Source: Gracilaria gracilis
Lineage: Eukaryota > Rhodophyta > Florideophyceae > Gracilariales > Gracilariaceae
Assembly: GCA_030374805.1 (NCBI GenBank)
Contig: JARGSG010000197.1
Span: 62,001 to 126,000, forward strand
Direction: 5' to 3'
DNA length: 64,000 nt
In this document: positions 49,263 to 59,499 of the stretch, in pieces
Layout: the number at the start of each line of letters is the position of its first letter
Numbering within the stretch: the stretch's first letter is position 1
Notes under the pieces: generated by a model
The model's database searches: none
The model's input: only the letters and a program-made list of their open reading frames with translations
What the model was told of the DNA's origin: nothing
Program-made: the position numbers and the translations under genes

Positions 49263-49769
49263 GTGCTTCTAAGCGGCGATAGATAACTCGTGAAACTCTA
49301 GATATTCATCAATAATATTGTCTGACTGGAGGCCGGTCAGAAAGTGAGAGGGCTACATTGATAGGGAAATTGTTCCCCGTTAAACTGTCTCGGCTGCACT
49401 TACTAACCAACCTCCTCCCCAGTAGACGGTCTGAAGAACGCATTTTCATTTCGATCGGATTTTGTATAGACGGACCCAGGCTCGTTAGTAGTGCGATTGC
49501 CTCTGCAACAAACAAATACACGCAGTCCAACACTCACAGATGATTTTCGAGTATCTGGTTCGTTTTTCCTTCTCCACTACAGCGCACAAGAACTTCCCTC
49601 TATTCTTACATTTGAAGCCTTCAATCACAAGAACGTCGTCGGGATAATTCTCGTAGTACCCATCTCTTCCTTTTGGTTTAGAGGAGAGAGAGACGTTTGC
49701 TTATTAGAGAAAGAATGCGTGTTGTGACTATAACACGTAGGGCTCGTTGTTGTGTTCCGCATGTATATA

Positions 49770-49780
49770 TACCAACGGTA
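49770..49780 (+). promoter_or_regulatory. TACCAACGGTA motif
   Basis: Exact match to the recurring motif; 524 bp before the OAS-like ATG, so its target is uncertain. Confidence 0.3.
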
Positions 49781-50303
49781 GTACTACGCTCCTGTACATT
49801 TAACGCACAAGAAAACCGCATCACGAGCCCTACACTAACCAGAAGTAAGTTCCGCACTTGCACGTCGCTCTGACGAAGGATTGCGTGTGTCAAAATCTTG
49901 AATAGAACTGACAGGCCGATATTATGTAAGTCACATGTGTATATAAGTTTTTTTGAAGAATCACATACATGTACGTGTACGTGTACGGTAGGTGGCTTCC
50001 CTGTATCTTACACATACGCATGGACTTACACTTACCAATCCAGTGCGTGTGCAGAAACGGTTTCTTCTGCGGAACCCGTACATACAAACAAGCTCCAGTA
50101 AAATGATCCCACATATCCGTTTGAGCGCTGTCATCCGATTCGTTTAACTAAACAAGGACTCGATTTGAACTGCTCAGTCTGTCGAAACCGGAGAGTCCAG
50201 AGCATTGCGACTTCAGCTGTTGAAACAGGCGTACAACAATTGTAGCCCGGTACATGTCGGCGGTGGAAACCGAAGTTCTGTGAGTTTTTATTTCCCGTTC
50301 GCC

Positions 50304-51761
50304 ATGGTGTCCAATCTATATCTAGAACCAAATGGGTCAAACGAAACACCTTGGGGTATTAGCTGGGCGGAGCTCTTTACCTCACTCCGCCCAAACCAAG
50401 AAGAGATTACGGTAATCAAATCTATCATTTCTCAAGTCGAAGATGTTCTCAAGAACGCTGGTCTGTCTCATGATCTTCGGCCCGGAGGATCATTTGGGAA
50501 GAAAACGATGACAAAAGGCGACAGTGAACTTCACCTTTACTCTTTTCAGCAAGATTTCCAGCCAGAGAACTACTTCGAATCACACCTCAAGCCCATCCTG
50601 GAAGCTTTGAAAGAGGAAAAACGATTTGCGGAGCTAAAGGAGAGTGGCTACGCAGCCGTCTTTAATACAAACGGAATTGAGGTGCGTGTATTCGCGGCTG
50701 GGACGTTGTACGGGGGGCCGAAAGATCTGCTGCTCCCTCCAAAGTCGAGCGAGAAGCAATCTGCGCGCATAATGCCTGACATTGCACGGGGGCATCAGCT
50801 CGCTCGTGATGTACATGTCGAAACTAGCTGTTCTCTTCTTCGCATACAGACTATTGCAAACCAGGCTCCTTTGTATCATGATCTTGTTCGCGTTGCAAAG
50901 AAGTGGAGGTCGACTGGCGACTTCATGTCCAGAGCGGACACACCTGGAGACTATCTGATAGAATTACTGATGCTGGAAGCTTTCACTGGTGCTCCATGCA
51001 TGCCGCATGGGCCTGAGCTATTCGGTATTGTTATTCGTCGCTTCTTATCCCTGGCGGCTACGCAATCTGGTACAGGGTCTGACGTCATGGCCGATGATAG
51101 CATGCCCAAATCCATGTTGTGGTGGGACAGATATTTTAATCGCGGAGTCATTGACATGTGCATGGCAAAAGGTATGTTGGATGTGCGACGTAGCGATCTA
51201 TGCTCTATAATTGTGGTTGATCCAGCTGTCCCCTTTGTTAATGTTGCACGGTCTGTGCCAGACTGGACGGAGATGAGAAGATGTGCCAGAGAAAGCCTAA
51301 GTAGCTTCCAGAACACTGACTTGCTAGATAGTCTGCAAGATAAGGTACAAGCATTGACAGAAGGCATGCGTGAAGTTATCAGTGGTATGCAGAACCAAAT
51401 TGAAACGCTACAACGGCTGGCTAAATCTCCAAGGCGGTGGTCTGGAGATGTGCAGTTTAATGAGGCGCATATGAACAGCGAGACTTGGACAACAGTGATG
51501 GAGGTTGAGCTGCACACAATCCCATGGCGAGTGAATGCTAGGAAAGCCAAAACGGACGGCACGGGGTATATGACGTCTGTTGATATCAGTTTACAAATGA
51601 TGGGAAAGAAACTTGAACAAACGATGGATGTTGATGTGTCGTTCAGAGGTGGGACGAGCAATCTGGTCTTCGACCCTAGTGTTGCCCATGTTTTGATTTG
51701 CAGGCGCTCAGAGATTGTTAGGAATAGGGACTACCCAATGCAGATCACGGTTATTGGATGA
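50304..51761 (+). CDS. OAS/cGAS-fold nucleotidyltransferase homologue, catalytically dead
   Basis: 485 residues from the ATG at 50304. Residues 59-81 match the OAS active-site turn LRPGGSFGKKTMTKGDSELHLYSF up to Phe81, given by its ends GGSFGKKT (61-68) and SELHLYSF (74-81). The two metal-binding Asp residues of OAS1 become Glu75 and His77, and the third (GVEFDVLPA) becomes Arg128 in GIEVRVFAA. The OAS1_C half follows: PLYHDLVRVAKKWR, TPGDYLIELLMLEAF and IIVVDPAVPFVNVARSV, ending ARESLSSF. A short coiled coil (about 345-380) leads to an unknown beta-rich C-terminal domain. It probably binds nucleic acid or protein without making oligoadenylate. Confidence 0.82.
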   Translation: MVSNLYLEPNGSNETPWGISWAELFTSLRPNQEEITVIKSIISQVEDVLKNAGLSHDLRPGGSFGKKTMTKGDSELHLYSFQQDFQPENYFESHLKPILEALKEEKRFAELKESGYAAVFNTNGIEVRVFAAGTLYGGPKDLLLPPKSSEKQSARIMPDIARGHQLARDVHVETSCSLLRIQTIANQAPLYHDLVRVAKKWRSTGDFMSRADTPGDYLIELLMLEAFTGAPCMPHGPELFGIVIRRFLSLAATQSGTGSDVMADDSMPKSMLWWDRYFNRGVIDMCMAKGMLDVRRSDLCSIIVVDPAVPFVNVARSVPDWTEMRRCARESLSSFQNTDLLDSLQDKVQALTEGMREVISGMQNQIETLQRLAKSPRRWSGDVQFNEAHMNSETWTTVMEVELHTIPWRVNARKAKTDGTGYMTSVDISLQMMGKKLEQTMDVDVSFRGGTSNLVFDPSVAHVLICRRSEIVRNRDYPMQITVIG

Positions 51762-52396
51762 GAAAAGCCCGACATTTCACAAGGCCCAAGAACGGTGAGA
51801 TAGAAGCAAAGTAGGTAGCAATGTGGGAACGAGCTGCGAGGAACACAACGCTGCAAGCGAAATTGGGTCCGATCGGATATTTATGGACTGAGTTCTTCGC
51901 ATGCACCGCTATTGATGAACAAGGCGGTGTTGAATGTTAGTTCAGCATTCAAAATATGCACATTACAACACAAATGGGACAAGTACAAGATCCGTACAAA
52001 TACACTTCGTACATATATACAGAAATCACACCTGCGGTTCTCAATTATGAATCATCACCTCTTTCGCCTAAGGTAAGACCGTTTGCGTCAAAGTGATCGA
52101 GAATCATTTTCACATTTGCAGCACTTCGGCTGCGAGAATAAGCAAGTTCAGAGAGCATGAAAGATTTTCCAATGTCTCAAGCCGGAATGAACGCCAAGCA
52201 GTATCGGTCACAGCAACTCGCAATACCTGCGCCTGACTGGGAAACCATCATCAAAAGGTCCTCCAGACAGATAAATTCATGACTTCGACTTGCTACATGG
52301 TGTCTTTGTGACACAACATGGGTGTCACTTGAGTTCTTAAACTCAAGGATGCGAGATGAACTCCGAAGTCCATCTCCGGCGGTTAAAGGTGCCAAG
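51762..52396. other. Convergent intergenic
   Basis: 635 bp between the OAS-like gene and the RMA-like RING gene. Nothing recognised. Confidence 0.4.
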
Positions 52397-53107
52397 CTAG
52401 AAAGTGGTGATGATCACCGCTATGAAAACTGTAAGAAGTAAAAAGATCTTAGCAACTTTGCAGGTTAAATCAAAACAAAAGACAAGTTAGGAAGCTGAGC
52501 AGATGTACAGGTGAATGGATAAGGAGCGACGTAACATACCTATATCCGGAAAACCGTCTTCTTGTTGATTATGGTGAGGCTCTTCCCTGGGGGGCTCGTT
52601 CATGTGAGGATAAGCAATTTGTAAGCCAAAGAGGCTCGGAAAGAATCCAAACGCAGACAATCCCAAGTTCTCGTAGCCAGCTCCGTAGGGGTTGAAACGA
52701 CCGAAGGTAGGGTGATGGACGCCAAAATGGGGTACACCCTGCATGCCGCGTGCAGGTTGTTCGCGATGTCCGGAAGGTCTAGGAGGAACTGGATTCTCTC
52801 CGTCGTCAATTTGAGCGCGAGAAGTAGAGCCACCGCGACCGTATATTGGAATGACTGAGCTCCTATCCACGGCAGACTTGCAAACCGGACATTGTGCGTT
52901 CTCACCGTGCATTCTTAGCCAGCGATACAGACAAGGCCAGCAGTAGAGATGGCCACATGGAGTGACGACGGGCTCTCGTGGTGCGTCAAGGCAGACGTGG
53001 CACTCGAACGGGTTCTCATCCTTTTTCTCGGGCGCGTCTTGTGAAGCGGCCTGCGTCCGCTGCTGGGCTCTTGTCAGATGTTCGGAGGCGGAGTCGCTTT
53101 CCCCCAT
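52397..53107 (-). CDS. RNF5/RNF185/RMA-like membrane RING E3 ligase, two exons
   Basis: Exon 1 is 53107-52540. A donor GTATGT and an acceptor TTACAG (intron 52539-52429) lead to a 32-nt exon 2 (52428-52397), for 199 residues. The RING at about 36-80 is the RMA type: FECHVCLDAPREPVVTPCGHLYCWPCLYRWL and CPVCKS, given by ends FECHVCLD and CPVCKS. IPIYGRGG right after it is an RMA hallmark. Exon 2 gives a hydrophobic tail VFIAVIITTF, standing in for the C-terminal ER anchor of RNF5. RMA ligases act in ER-associated degradation. Without splicing the frame ends in a non-hydrophobic stretch. Confidence 0.82.
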
Positions 53108-53955
53108 GACGAGCGAAAGCAACGTCACTTGCGCACGGGTGTGGGGGCGCGAAGGCGACAGCAAGCGGATAACAGGCGCAGCAGATGTAGTTTATCTGTG
53201 GAAGGGCGGTTGAACGCCACAGCTGAATTTCTAAGTGTCAATTTGGACCTTTTTTTGCAGATTTGCGGGCTGTAGATAACGAGCTTGAGAAACTCGCAAC
53301 GTTGGCCAAGTCGACCAACTGCATTCAGCCCGAGGCTATCTGACAGTCAACTTCAGCTCCGTTCTTGCATTTGACGTCAGCGTGCGTTTGTGGTTCTTCG
53401 CGTTGAAGGTGCATGTCCCAAAGGCATTGGTGTCGACAAATACCTTCCTACCATTCTGCTCCGCCCACTCGATTTGTGGTTCATTTTCAAGCACCACCCC
53501 CAACAACGACAAATCTTTGTCGTGTATCCACTTCTTTCTTTCTTTCTTAGACGGGGCTTACGGCTGAGTTGTTATCAACTAAAACTCTTGAATGCTCCAT
53601 CGTAGCAATCATTGCCCAAGTCTTACAATATAGTACAGTAAGTACGTTCTTTTGAATCATGATCACAGATCAAATCTGAATCTGAACAGCTCAAACGTCC
53701 CGCTTCTTCCACTGGCGTCACTTGTCAAACTTTGGGGGGTCACGCGTTGAGGTTGCACTGCTAGCAAGGCATGGATATTTCACTCCCTTTTCTTTAATTA
53801 CGGAGAAGATGCAAATAGTATCCGAGATATCCTGCGAGATGGCATTTGCGGCGTGTGATTATCACACTGTGATGGAGATACCAAAGTTTTGAAGCAAGCG
53901 CATTCGTAGGCAGAGATACTCTTCAGATTGCGGCTTCGTCAAATACGAGAGCAGT
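53108..53955. other. Intergenic, PYROXD1-like to RMA-like gene
   Basis: 848 bp. No gene supported; short frames only. Confidence 0.4.
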
Positions 53956-55473
53956 TCAGTCAAAGTACTCTTCCAAGTCCGTTTCCTTGTCTACTATGCG
54001 TTCACCAAGCCAGTCGATATTTAGCTGTGTCAAAATCAAGTTCTCGAACACTTCTGCACCATCGACATCACCCACAAGGATTGCTCCCCTCACTCTACCG
54101 TCTTTCACTACAACTCTTAAATACTCTTCTCCATATTTCTCATATTCCTTGTACCCAGTTCCAAGCCCTTGAGCATTATGACGACCTAGCAGCACTACTC
54201 GCTTCCCGAAGAACTTCGTCGCATGTGCAAACACGTCAAACTCGAGACCCTCGTATGCTTCACCAAAACCTAGTCTTGCCGCCATGTTTTGTGCTGCCAC
54301 ACGCCCAGCGGTCAATGCTTGGCTCCATAGACGCATCTGAAACCAGTCTGAATCGTCGTCTTGACGCACAGACGCGCAATCTCCAGCTGCGAAAACACGA
54401 GACATACTACTTGCCATCACTCCGGCTCTGACAACCACTCCTCCATCCCTGCCTTCTTCACGAGGTGCTAATTCAATAGGGGCATCTTTTAACCAGTCAA
54501 CGTTGGCCGAAACGCCGGTAGCGACGATGATAAGATCGCAGCCAACAAAGTCTCCATTCGATAGCTGTGCAATGACTGGCCATTCTCCTTTTCTATCTTT
54601 ATGTAATTGCACCACCTCGCAGCCTTCGAGAATGTGCAGTTTCTTCTCATTCCTACCATGAAGGAAATGGATTGGATTCTCAGCCTTGTGCACAACACCC
54701 GCTTTGTCGTAGAGAATCGGACTTTCTCGTCGTCGTAGCCATTGCGGTCCAACAGCCGCCGCTGTCGCATAGCCTGTCGAGTTGCTTTCCATATTGACAT
54801 CTTCAGCGTTTGACAGCCTATCCTTGACAGTCTTACGGGCAATATCCAATGGATCCAGTTTCTGAACATGGTCAATACGAGAGGACTCTTCTACATTGAA
54901 AACGTCCGAAAGAGCGCTGGCTGCACGTTCGTCGAAGAATGCACTGCCAATATGATTTCGAGTCAACCAAAGAACATGGCAATCTGATATCTCGTGAACA
55001 AGCTCCATAGCGATACCCCCAGCACCAATAACCAAGACAGTGCGAGATCCTAATAGACCTTCAGCAAGCCGCTGTACTGAATGAGTATCTCGCAATGTGA
55101 GAATAACATTCTGGAACTCGGCAACCTGAAGTGGGAGTGGGATAAAAGGAGAAGCACCAGTTGCAATACAACATACAGAATATGGTTGACATAAGCCATT
55201 CTCCGTTCTTATAAGCCCAGGCTCCAACTTAACTGCCCTTGCCTGAACAAAAGTAAAGTTTCGTTTGGCACACCATTCGCGGGATTGTTTAGTTTTCAAA
55301 GAGACATCAGTGGCCAGGGGAGTAACTGCAATAGGATTAGACGATATCCTCAAAGTAGATTGGGCCTCAACCAGAACTATGGGAAGTTCTGGTACAAGGG
55401 AAGACAAGTGCAATGCACACGTAGTCCCTGCTATCCCACCGCCGATCACAACCGCGGGCATTCCACTCTGCAT
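53956..55473 (-). CDS. PYROXD1: PYROXD1-like FAD/NAD(P)H oxidoreductase
   Basis: 505 residues. The FAD dinucleotide loop opens the protein: AVVIGGGIAGTTCA. A second Rossmann loop for NAD(P)H is VLVIGAGGIAMELV (about 147-160). CCIATGASP, LIIVATGVSANVDWL and VFAAGDCASV complete the class-I pyridine-nucleotide-disulfide reductase pattern, but there is no CxxxxC redox pair. IGSAFFDERAASALSDVF matches the PYROXD1 block. PYROXD1 protects the tRNA ligase complex and related enzymes from oxidation in animals; that role here is inference. Single exon, no targeting signal. Confidence 0.9.
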   Translation of the reverse strand: MQSGMPAVVIGGGIAGTTCALHLSSLVPELPIVLVEAQSTLRISSNPIAVTPLATDVSLKTKQSREWCAKRNFTFVQARAVKLEPGLIRTENGLCQPYSVCCIATGASPFIPLPLQVAEFQNVILTLRDTHSVQRLAEGLLGSRTVLVIGAGGIAMELVHEISDCHVLWLTRNHIGSAFFDERAASALSDVFNVEESSRIDHVQKLDPLDIARKTVKDRLSNAEDVNMESNSTGYATAAAVGPQWLRRRESPILYDKAGVVHKAENPIHFLHGRNEKKLHILEGCEVVQLHKDRKGEWPVIAQLSNGDFVGCDLIIVATGVSANVDWLKDAPIELAPREEGRDGGVVVRAGVMASSMSRVFAAGDCASVRQDDDSDWFQMRLWSQALTAGRVAAQNMAARLGFGEAYEGLEFDVFAHATKFFGKRVVLLGRHNAQGLGTGYKEYEKYGEEYLRVVVKDGRVRGAILVGDVDGAEVFENLILTQLNIDWLGERIVDKETDLEEYFD

Positions 55474-56050
55474 TTATGATTTGAACAAGACCTGGCGGAA
55501 TCAATAGAAATAGAAGATGGTCGATTAAAACGCAGGAAATAGTGAGGTTCCGCTTCTCTCGTCAACTTTATCTGCCCAGATTCAAGAATCCGGTCCGGTA
55601 AACCGCCTTCGCCAAGAGAACAACCGCTACACTCTCCAGCTCCATTTCATGATATTGGCGACTGCATCCGTGATAGGCAGATAAATTCTTCAGTTCAGTC
55701 GACCATGAATTCGCGGTTTCAGTCGAGCGCTACTTAACGGTGCCTCACGCCTCTCAGAGATCACCGTGAATGACTCAGTAAGTGTTTTTCGTAAATACCT
55801 TCGTATGGATATATCATGCGCGTCGGTCTCGATGATGACGATGAACAACGAAGATGCGAAGATAGCGGAGAAACCAAAAAACGGCTACACCTGTACAATG
55901 TGTCAAAATCAGAAAGCCGTCGCCGGCTTCACATTGTTCATTCATAACAATGGTGGAGTTCACAATTGTTCATGAGTTCCAAGGTAAATACTAGATTATA
56001 TAAAAGCGCTCCTTACTGAGGCAGGAGGGACCGTCGACGTATTGCAGAAA
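55474..56050. other. Divergent region, PYROXD1-like and Acl4-like genes
   Basis: 577 bp. A TATATAA-like ATTATATAAAAG sequence near 55993-56003 lies about 50 bp before the Acl4-like ATG and may be its TATA box. Confidence 0.45.
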
Positions 56051-57133
56051 ATGTCCCCAGTCCCAAGAAAGACACGTCATTCGAGGCGTTCTACTTCTAA
56101 ATCTTCCAGAAGAGTGAAGCACAAAGCATCGAAGCGTCCCAGCCCAGCATCTGTCGATGAGCTTCTAAGGGATGCAAAAACATGTGAAGCAACAGGGCGA
56201 ATGCAGGAGGCCGTTTCCAAGATGGAGAACGCAGTTTCATTGAAGTCGGATGATGCAGGACTTTACGAGGATTTGGCCTCTCTTTACATGCAAGTAACGA
56301 GACCGGATGATGCATTACGGGCCTTGCGCATTGCGATTAAGCTCAAACCGAATGAAGGATTCGAGAAATATGCCTATCTAGCACAACTTCTTGGCAACAC
56401 GGAGGAAGCCATCTTGAGCGCTCGTAAAGGGATCGAATTGATAAAGATGGAGATCATGAACATTGACAAATCGCAGGAGGTTCGCGTGCAAGAGTTGCGA
56501 GAATTTCAAGCGAGTGCGCATTGTGCTATTGCTGAAATATGTCTCGGAATCATCGAAGAGAGTAATGACCATGCTTTGGCTAAGAAACTAGACGTCGAAG
56601 TGGAGAAAGAGATTATGGAAGCTCTGACTATAAGTATCGAGGGAAGTGTATCTGAACAAGAGTCATTGATAGCTTTGGCAAACCTGCGATTAAGTCAAGG
56701 TAGGGCAATAGATGCGAAACAGGCCATGGAACGCGTTTTACGTAGTATGTCATACGGACTTAAACTGCTCGAGCAGGATAACTTATCCGATGCAGTAGTA
56801 ATCTCAGCTATGGAGAAACTGCCACCAATGGAGATTCGAATAGCTGTTGGGAAACAGCTTATGGAAGTTGGCTTATGGCTTGAAGCCGAGGCCGTTCTTT
56901 CTTCAATCATGTACGAGTGTGACTTCAATGTTGAAGTTTGGTACCTACTCGCAGTAACGCATTGGAAACGAAAACAGCTTTCGGAAGCCCGAGAATGCTT
57001 AAAGCAGACGCGTGCGATTCTACAACGACCAGACGGATACGACGGAGAACTCGAAGAAGAGATGATTGACAAACTATACGAGGAGTTAGAAAAGATTAGT
57101 AATGATCCCAGTGAAGGTGCTCCACTGCAGTGA
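56051..57133 (+). CDS. TPR protein, Acl4-like chaperone of ribosomal protein L4
   Basis: 360 residues from the ATG at 56051. A basic N terminus (KTRHSRRSTSKSSRRVKHKASKR) suggests nuclear import. TPR units follow: AKTCEATGRMQEAVSKMENAV, YEDLASLYMQVTRPDDALRAL, a central helical region, and VEVWYLLAVTHWKRKQLSEARECLKQ. This final block with the preceding EAEAVLSSIMYECDFNVEVWYLL resembles Acl4 (YDR161W family), which guards nascent RPL4. The tail is acidic. The stop lies inside a 19-bp tandem duplication (57110-57145). It is convergent with CCDC47, 59 bp away. Confidence 0.8.
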   Translation: MSPVPRKTRHSRRSTSKSSRRVKHKASKRPSPASVDELLRDAKTCEATGRMQEAVSKMENAVSLKSDDAGLYEDLASLYMQVTRPDDALRALRIAIKLKPNEGFEKYAYLAQLLGNTEEAILSARKGIELIKMEIMNIDKSQEVRVQELREFQASAHCAIAEICLGIIEESNDHALAKKLDVEVEKEIMEALTISIEGSVSEQESLIALANLRLSQGRAIDAKQAMERVLRSMSYGLKLLEQDNLSDAVVISAMEKLPPMEIRIAVGKQLMEVGLWLEAEAVLSSIMYECDFNVEVWYLLAVTHWKRKQLSEARECLKQTRAILQRPDGYDGELEEEMIDKLYEELEKISNDPSEGAPLQ

Positions 57134-57145
57134 AGGTGCTCCACT
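57110..57145. repeat. 19-bp duplication spanning a stop codon
   Basis: AGTGAAGGTGCTCCACT occurs at 57110-57126 and 57129-57145. The TPR-gene stop (TGA 57131-57133) falls in the second copy; the same TGA in the first copy is out of frame. Confidence 0.95.
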
Positions 57146-57192
57146 ACAATAGCAGTGGACGTATCCTCAGATATGATCCTTTCAAGTTATTC

Positions 57193-58329
57193 TTATTTTC
57201 TCACAACCTTTCTCATACGCGCATTGAGTTCCTTCTTTCGCTTCTTCTCCTCATACTTGATCTGCTTTTCACGAGACATTTTGCCTACCGCCTCCTCCTC
57301 TTCCCTTTTCTTCGCCTGTCGACGAGCAGCTGCTTCTTCAGCTCTAACCTTTTGAAGCTTCTTTTCCTTTTCTTGTTGTACTTTCCTGCGTAGCTCTACG
57401 GCTCTTTTGCGTGCCGCGGCTGAAATCTTGGTTTCTGCCACTGTATCTACTAAATGAATTCCTATCCGAGACATATCTTCGAGGACCTGTGGGAGCTGTT
57501 TTGACTTCCACGGAAGAACGAATTCAATGCGGATAAGTCGCGTATAATCCCTGCACTGAGAATCCCATTTCGCACCACTGTCCGTCACATGAATAGAAAC
57601 TAGATTCTTTGATTGACGAGCGATGACTGTGCGAATTCTTTCAGGTACTAGGGCTGTAATGATGTCACTGTGCTCAGTCATTGTGATGAGATCTCCTGGA
57701 AGTCCGTTTACATCCATAACCTCTCCGGCATATCGTTCTACCGATTCAAGAGCTTCCCCTTCTTGAACCTCCTTCAAGCGTGAGAGCTCTTTCCGCTTCA
57801 CGATGAACAACGTTAGCGGGTCCATTGACACATCTCTCGTGATAGGCAAGTAAAAAACAATGCGGTCTCGCTGTGGCGATGTCATGAAGCTGGATGTATA
57901 CGAGAATAAATCCATACGCTTTGCCAAATCCATAAACACGGTAAGGCCGGATGTATATCGTCGACCCGTAGCATGGTACCAGTAAAACGACTGCCCATCT
58001 TTGAGAAGCGTCTTACCATCTACTGCTCCAAACTTAGCAAACTGTTGATCCAGACTCTCATGCAGGTTGCGCGCCACCTTGCGTGCCAGATTCAAGTTCA
58101 CGTAGCTTCCATACAAGAAACCAAGTACGTAAGCGACGACAAGAGAGGCTACGAAAAGCTCGAAGTAAAAGACTGTCTGAGAGTCTGCAACCAAGGAAGA
58201 TATGAACGTCTGCACATCGGACTTCGGCTGAGACTCGGATGCTTCGGCAGCAACGAACGAACACAGCAAACAGGTCACTCGCACTAGCGCTAGCCAGTAC
58301 TGGAGAGCATCCTTAGTGGGGTGCCTCAT
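57193..58329 (-). CDS. CCDC47: CCDC47-like ER membrane protein (PAT complex)
   Basis: 378 residues. An N-terminal signal sequence covers about 10-29 (YWLALVRVTCLLCSFVAAEA); a membrane segment lies at about 53-75 (FYFELFVASLVVAYVLGFLYG). The DUF1682 body has SFYWYHATGRRYTSGL, RMDLFSY, DRIVFYLPITRDVSMDPLTLFIVKRKE and GLPGDLITMTEHSDIITALVPE. The C-terminal 70 residues are a Lys/Arg/Glu coiled coil ending RMRKVVRK. CCDC47 is part of the PAT complex that helps insert multi-pass membrane proteins at the ER translocon. Confidence 0.92.
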   Translation of the reverse strand: MRHPTKDALQYWLALVRVTCLLCSFVAAEASESQPKSDVQTFISSLVADSQTVFYFELFVASLVVAYVLGFLYGSYVNLNLARKVARNLHESLDQQFAKFGAVDGKTLLKDGQSFYWYHATGRRYTSGLTVFMDLAKRMDLFSYTSSFMTSPQRDRIVFYLPITRDVSMDPLTLFIVKRKELSRLKEVQEGEALESVERYAGEVMDVNGLPGDLITMTEHSDIITALVPERIRTVIARQSKNLVSIHVTDSGAKWDSQCRDYTRLIRIEFVLPWKSKQLPQVLEDMSRIGIHLVDTVAETKISAAARKRAVELRRKVQQEKEKKLQKVRAEEAAARRQAKKREEEEAVGKMSREKQIKYEEKKRKKELNARMRKVVRK

Positions 58330-59499
58330 ACTGAACTTCAGATGATTCGGGTTTTAGCCTTCACTCAAGCGAGAAGAACAATGACAGAGTGTTGACTGCT
58401 GAGTGAAAAAGGTTGATCGGCAGCTTTGGTGCAGCTACCTTCGTAACCAGGTGAAGGACGGAATGGGGGAAGACCCCGCCTTGTACCGCCACCCTTTGCG
58501 CGTTCCCGGTTTGAAATGCTAAAGGTTCTTGACAACTGGAATGAGTGTTGAGAGGGAGTTGAGCAGAGTCCAGTCCGTCCAAAACCCAAAGTTGGTCTCA
58601 GATGACGTTACGACGGTACGACACGTAGCTTCCGGTTAAAAGCGTTAGCGTTCCTACCCTTCGATAAATGCGGAAGGTGCCACAGAAATTGTTGCCTCGA
58701 AATTCAAATCTGCAGCTTTGATGTGTTCTCTTTCACGTGTTCAATGAAGGGCATTTTAAGGGGTGATGTGATAGCCCTTACTCTTGCATGAATGACGACC
58801 CGCTGGACATCATGATGCATATATGCGCTTCTGTGTGGGCTTCGGTTGCTTGTGGACATGTGAAGGCAAGTAATACTGAGCAAACGTTCTGATCATAAGA
58901 ATGAATCTACCGACGGTGCATGCATCTCGGGCCATGAGTTGTAACACTTTACCCCTTTGAAGGCGACGAAAAGTGCCAAGCCACTGAGAGCAGCAAACAA
59001 ACGAACGTTGAGATCTCTTGAGATGAACCTGTCTCATGACGATGGGGGCCGCGCTCCAAAGTACGGAGATCTGCAAGAGTGTATTTGAAACCTATAAACA
59101 AGATATCGGACGCGCCTACATTTACAAAAAGAGAGCCTTTGTATGGAACCAGCGCCGAACAGTCACGTACTATAACTGCAACACACTGCGACAGTTCAAG
59201 GACAAAGACTCGCGAACAAAATAAACGTGCTACTAGTATCACTATACGGCACACAAAAAAAAACACGATCATCTTAGGAGGATACGTTTCACTAGTTGGA
59301 GCAAGAAAAGAGCGATGTAAATCGCGTAAGACCCGCGCTTGATCGGCACAGCAACTGCGCTCGAGACCGATCTTTTTCGCTGTACAAGTTCCAAAGCGCG
59401 AGTTGGCGAGCATGGGGCTCATTCTGACGCATCAGACCAAAGAGAATAGGATGACTTGCCACTTGACGCACGCACAAGAGCAAGATAGACAAGTGTGGG
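58330..59499. other. Intergenic, no supported gene
   Basis: 1.2 kb. A minus frame at 58949-59422 is open for 157 codons and includes a hydrophobic patch, but it lacks a family pattern. No RNA gene. Confidence 0.4.

Larger units (their letters stand above)
47421..50303. other. Accessory region with eroded non-LTR retroelement pieces
   Basis: 2.9 kb without an intact gene. Retroelement 3' ends lie on the minus strand at 48398, 48488 and 49172. A minus frame at 49309-49533 has AEAIALL and RSSD fragments that could be RNase H remains. A MYB-like site lies at 49770. A minus frame at 47482-47736 may be the leader exon region of the malectin-kelch gene. Confidence 0.5.

Noticed and set aside
58949-59422. 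157-codon minus frame with a hydrophobic stretch
   Set aside because: No convincing start, no homology pattern, and not preserved as a membrane topology I can describe.
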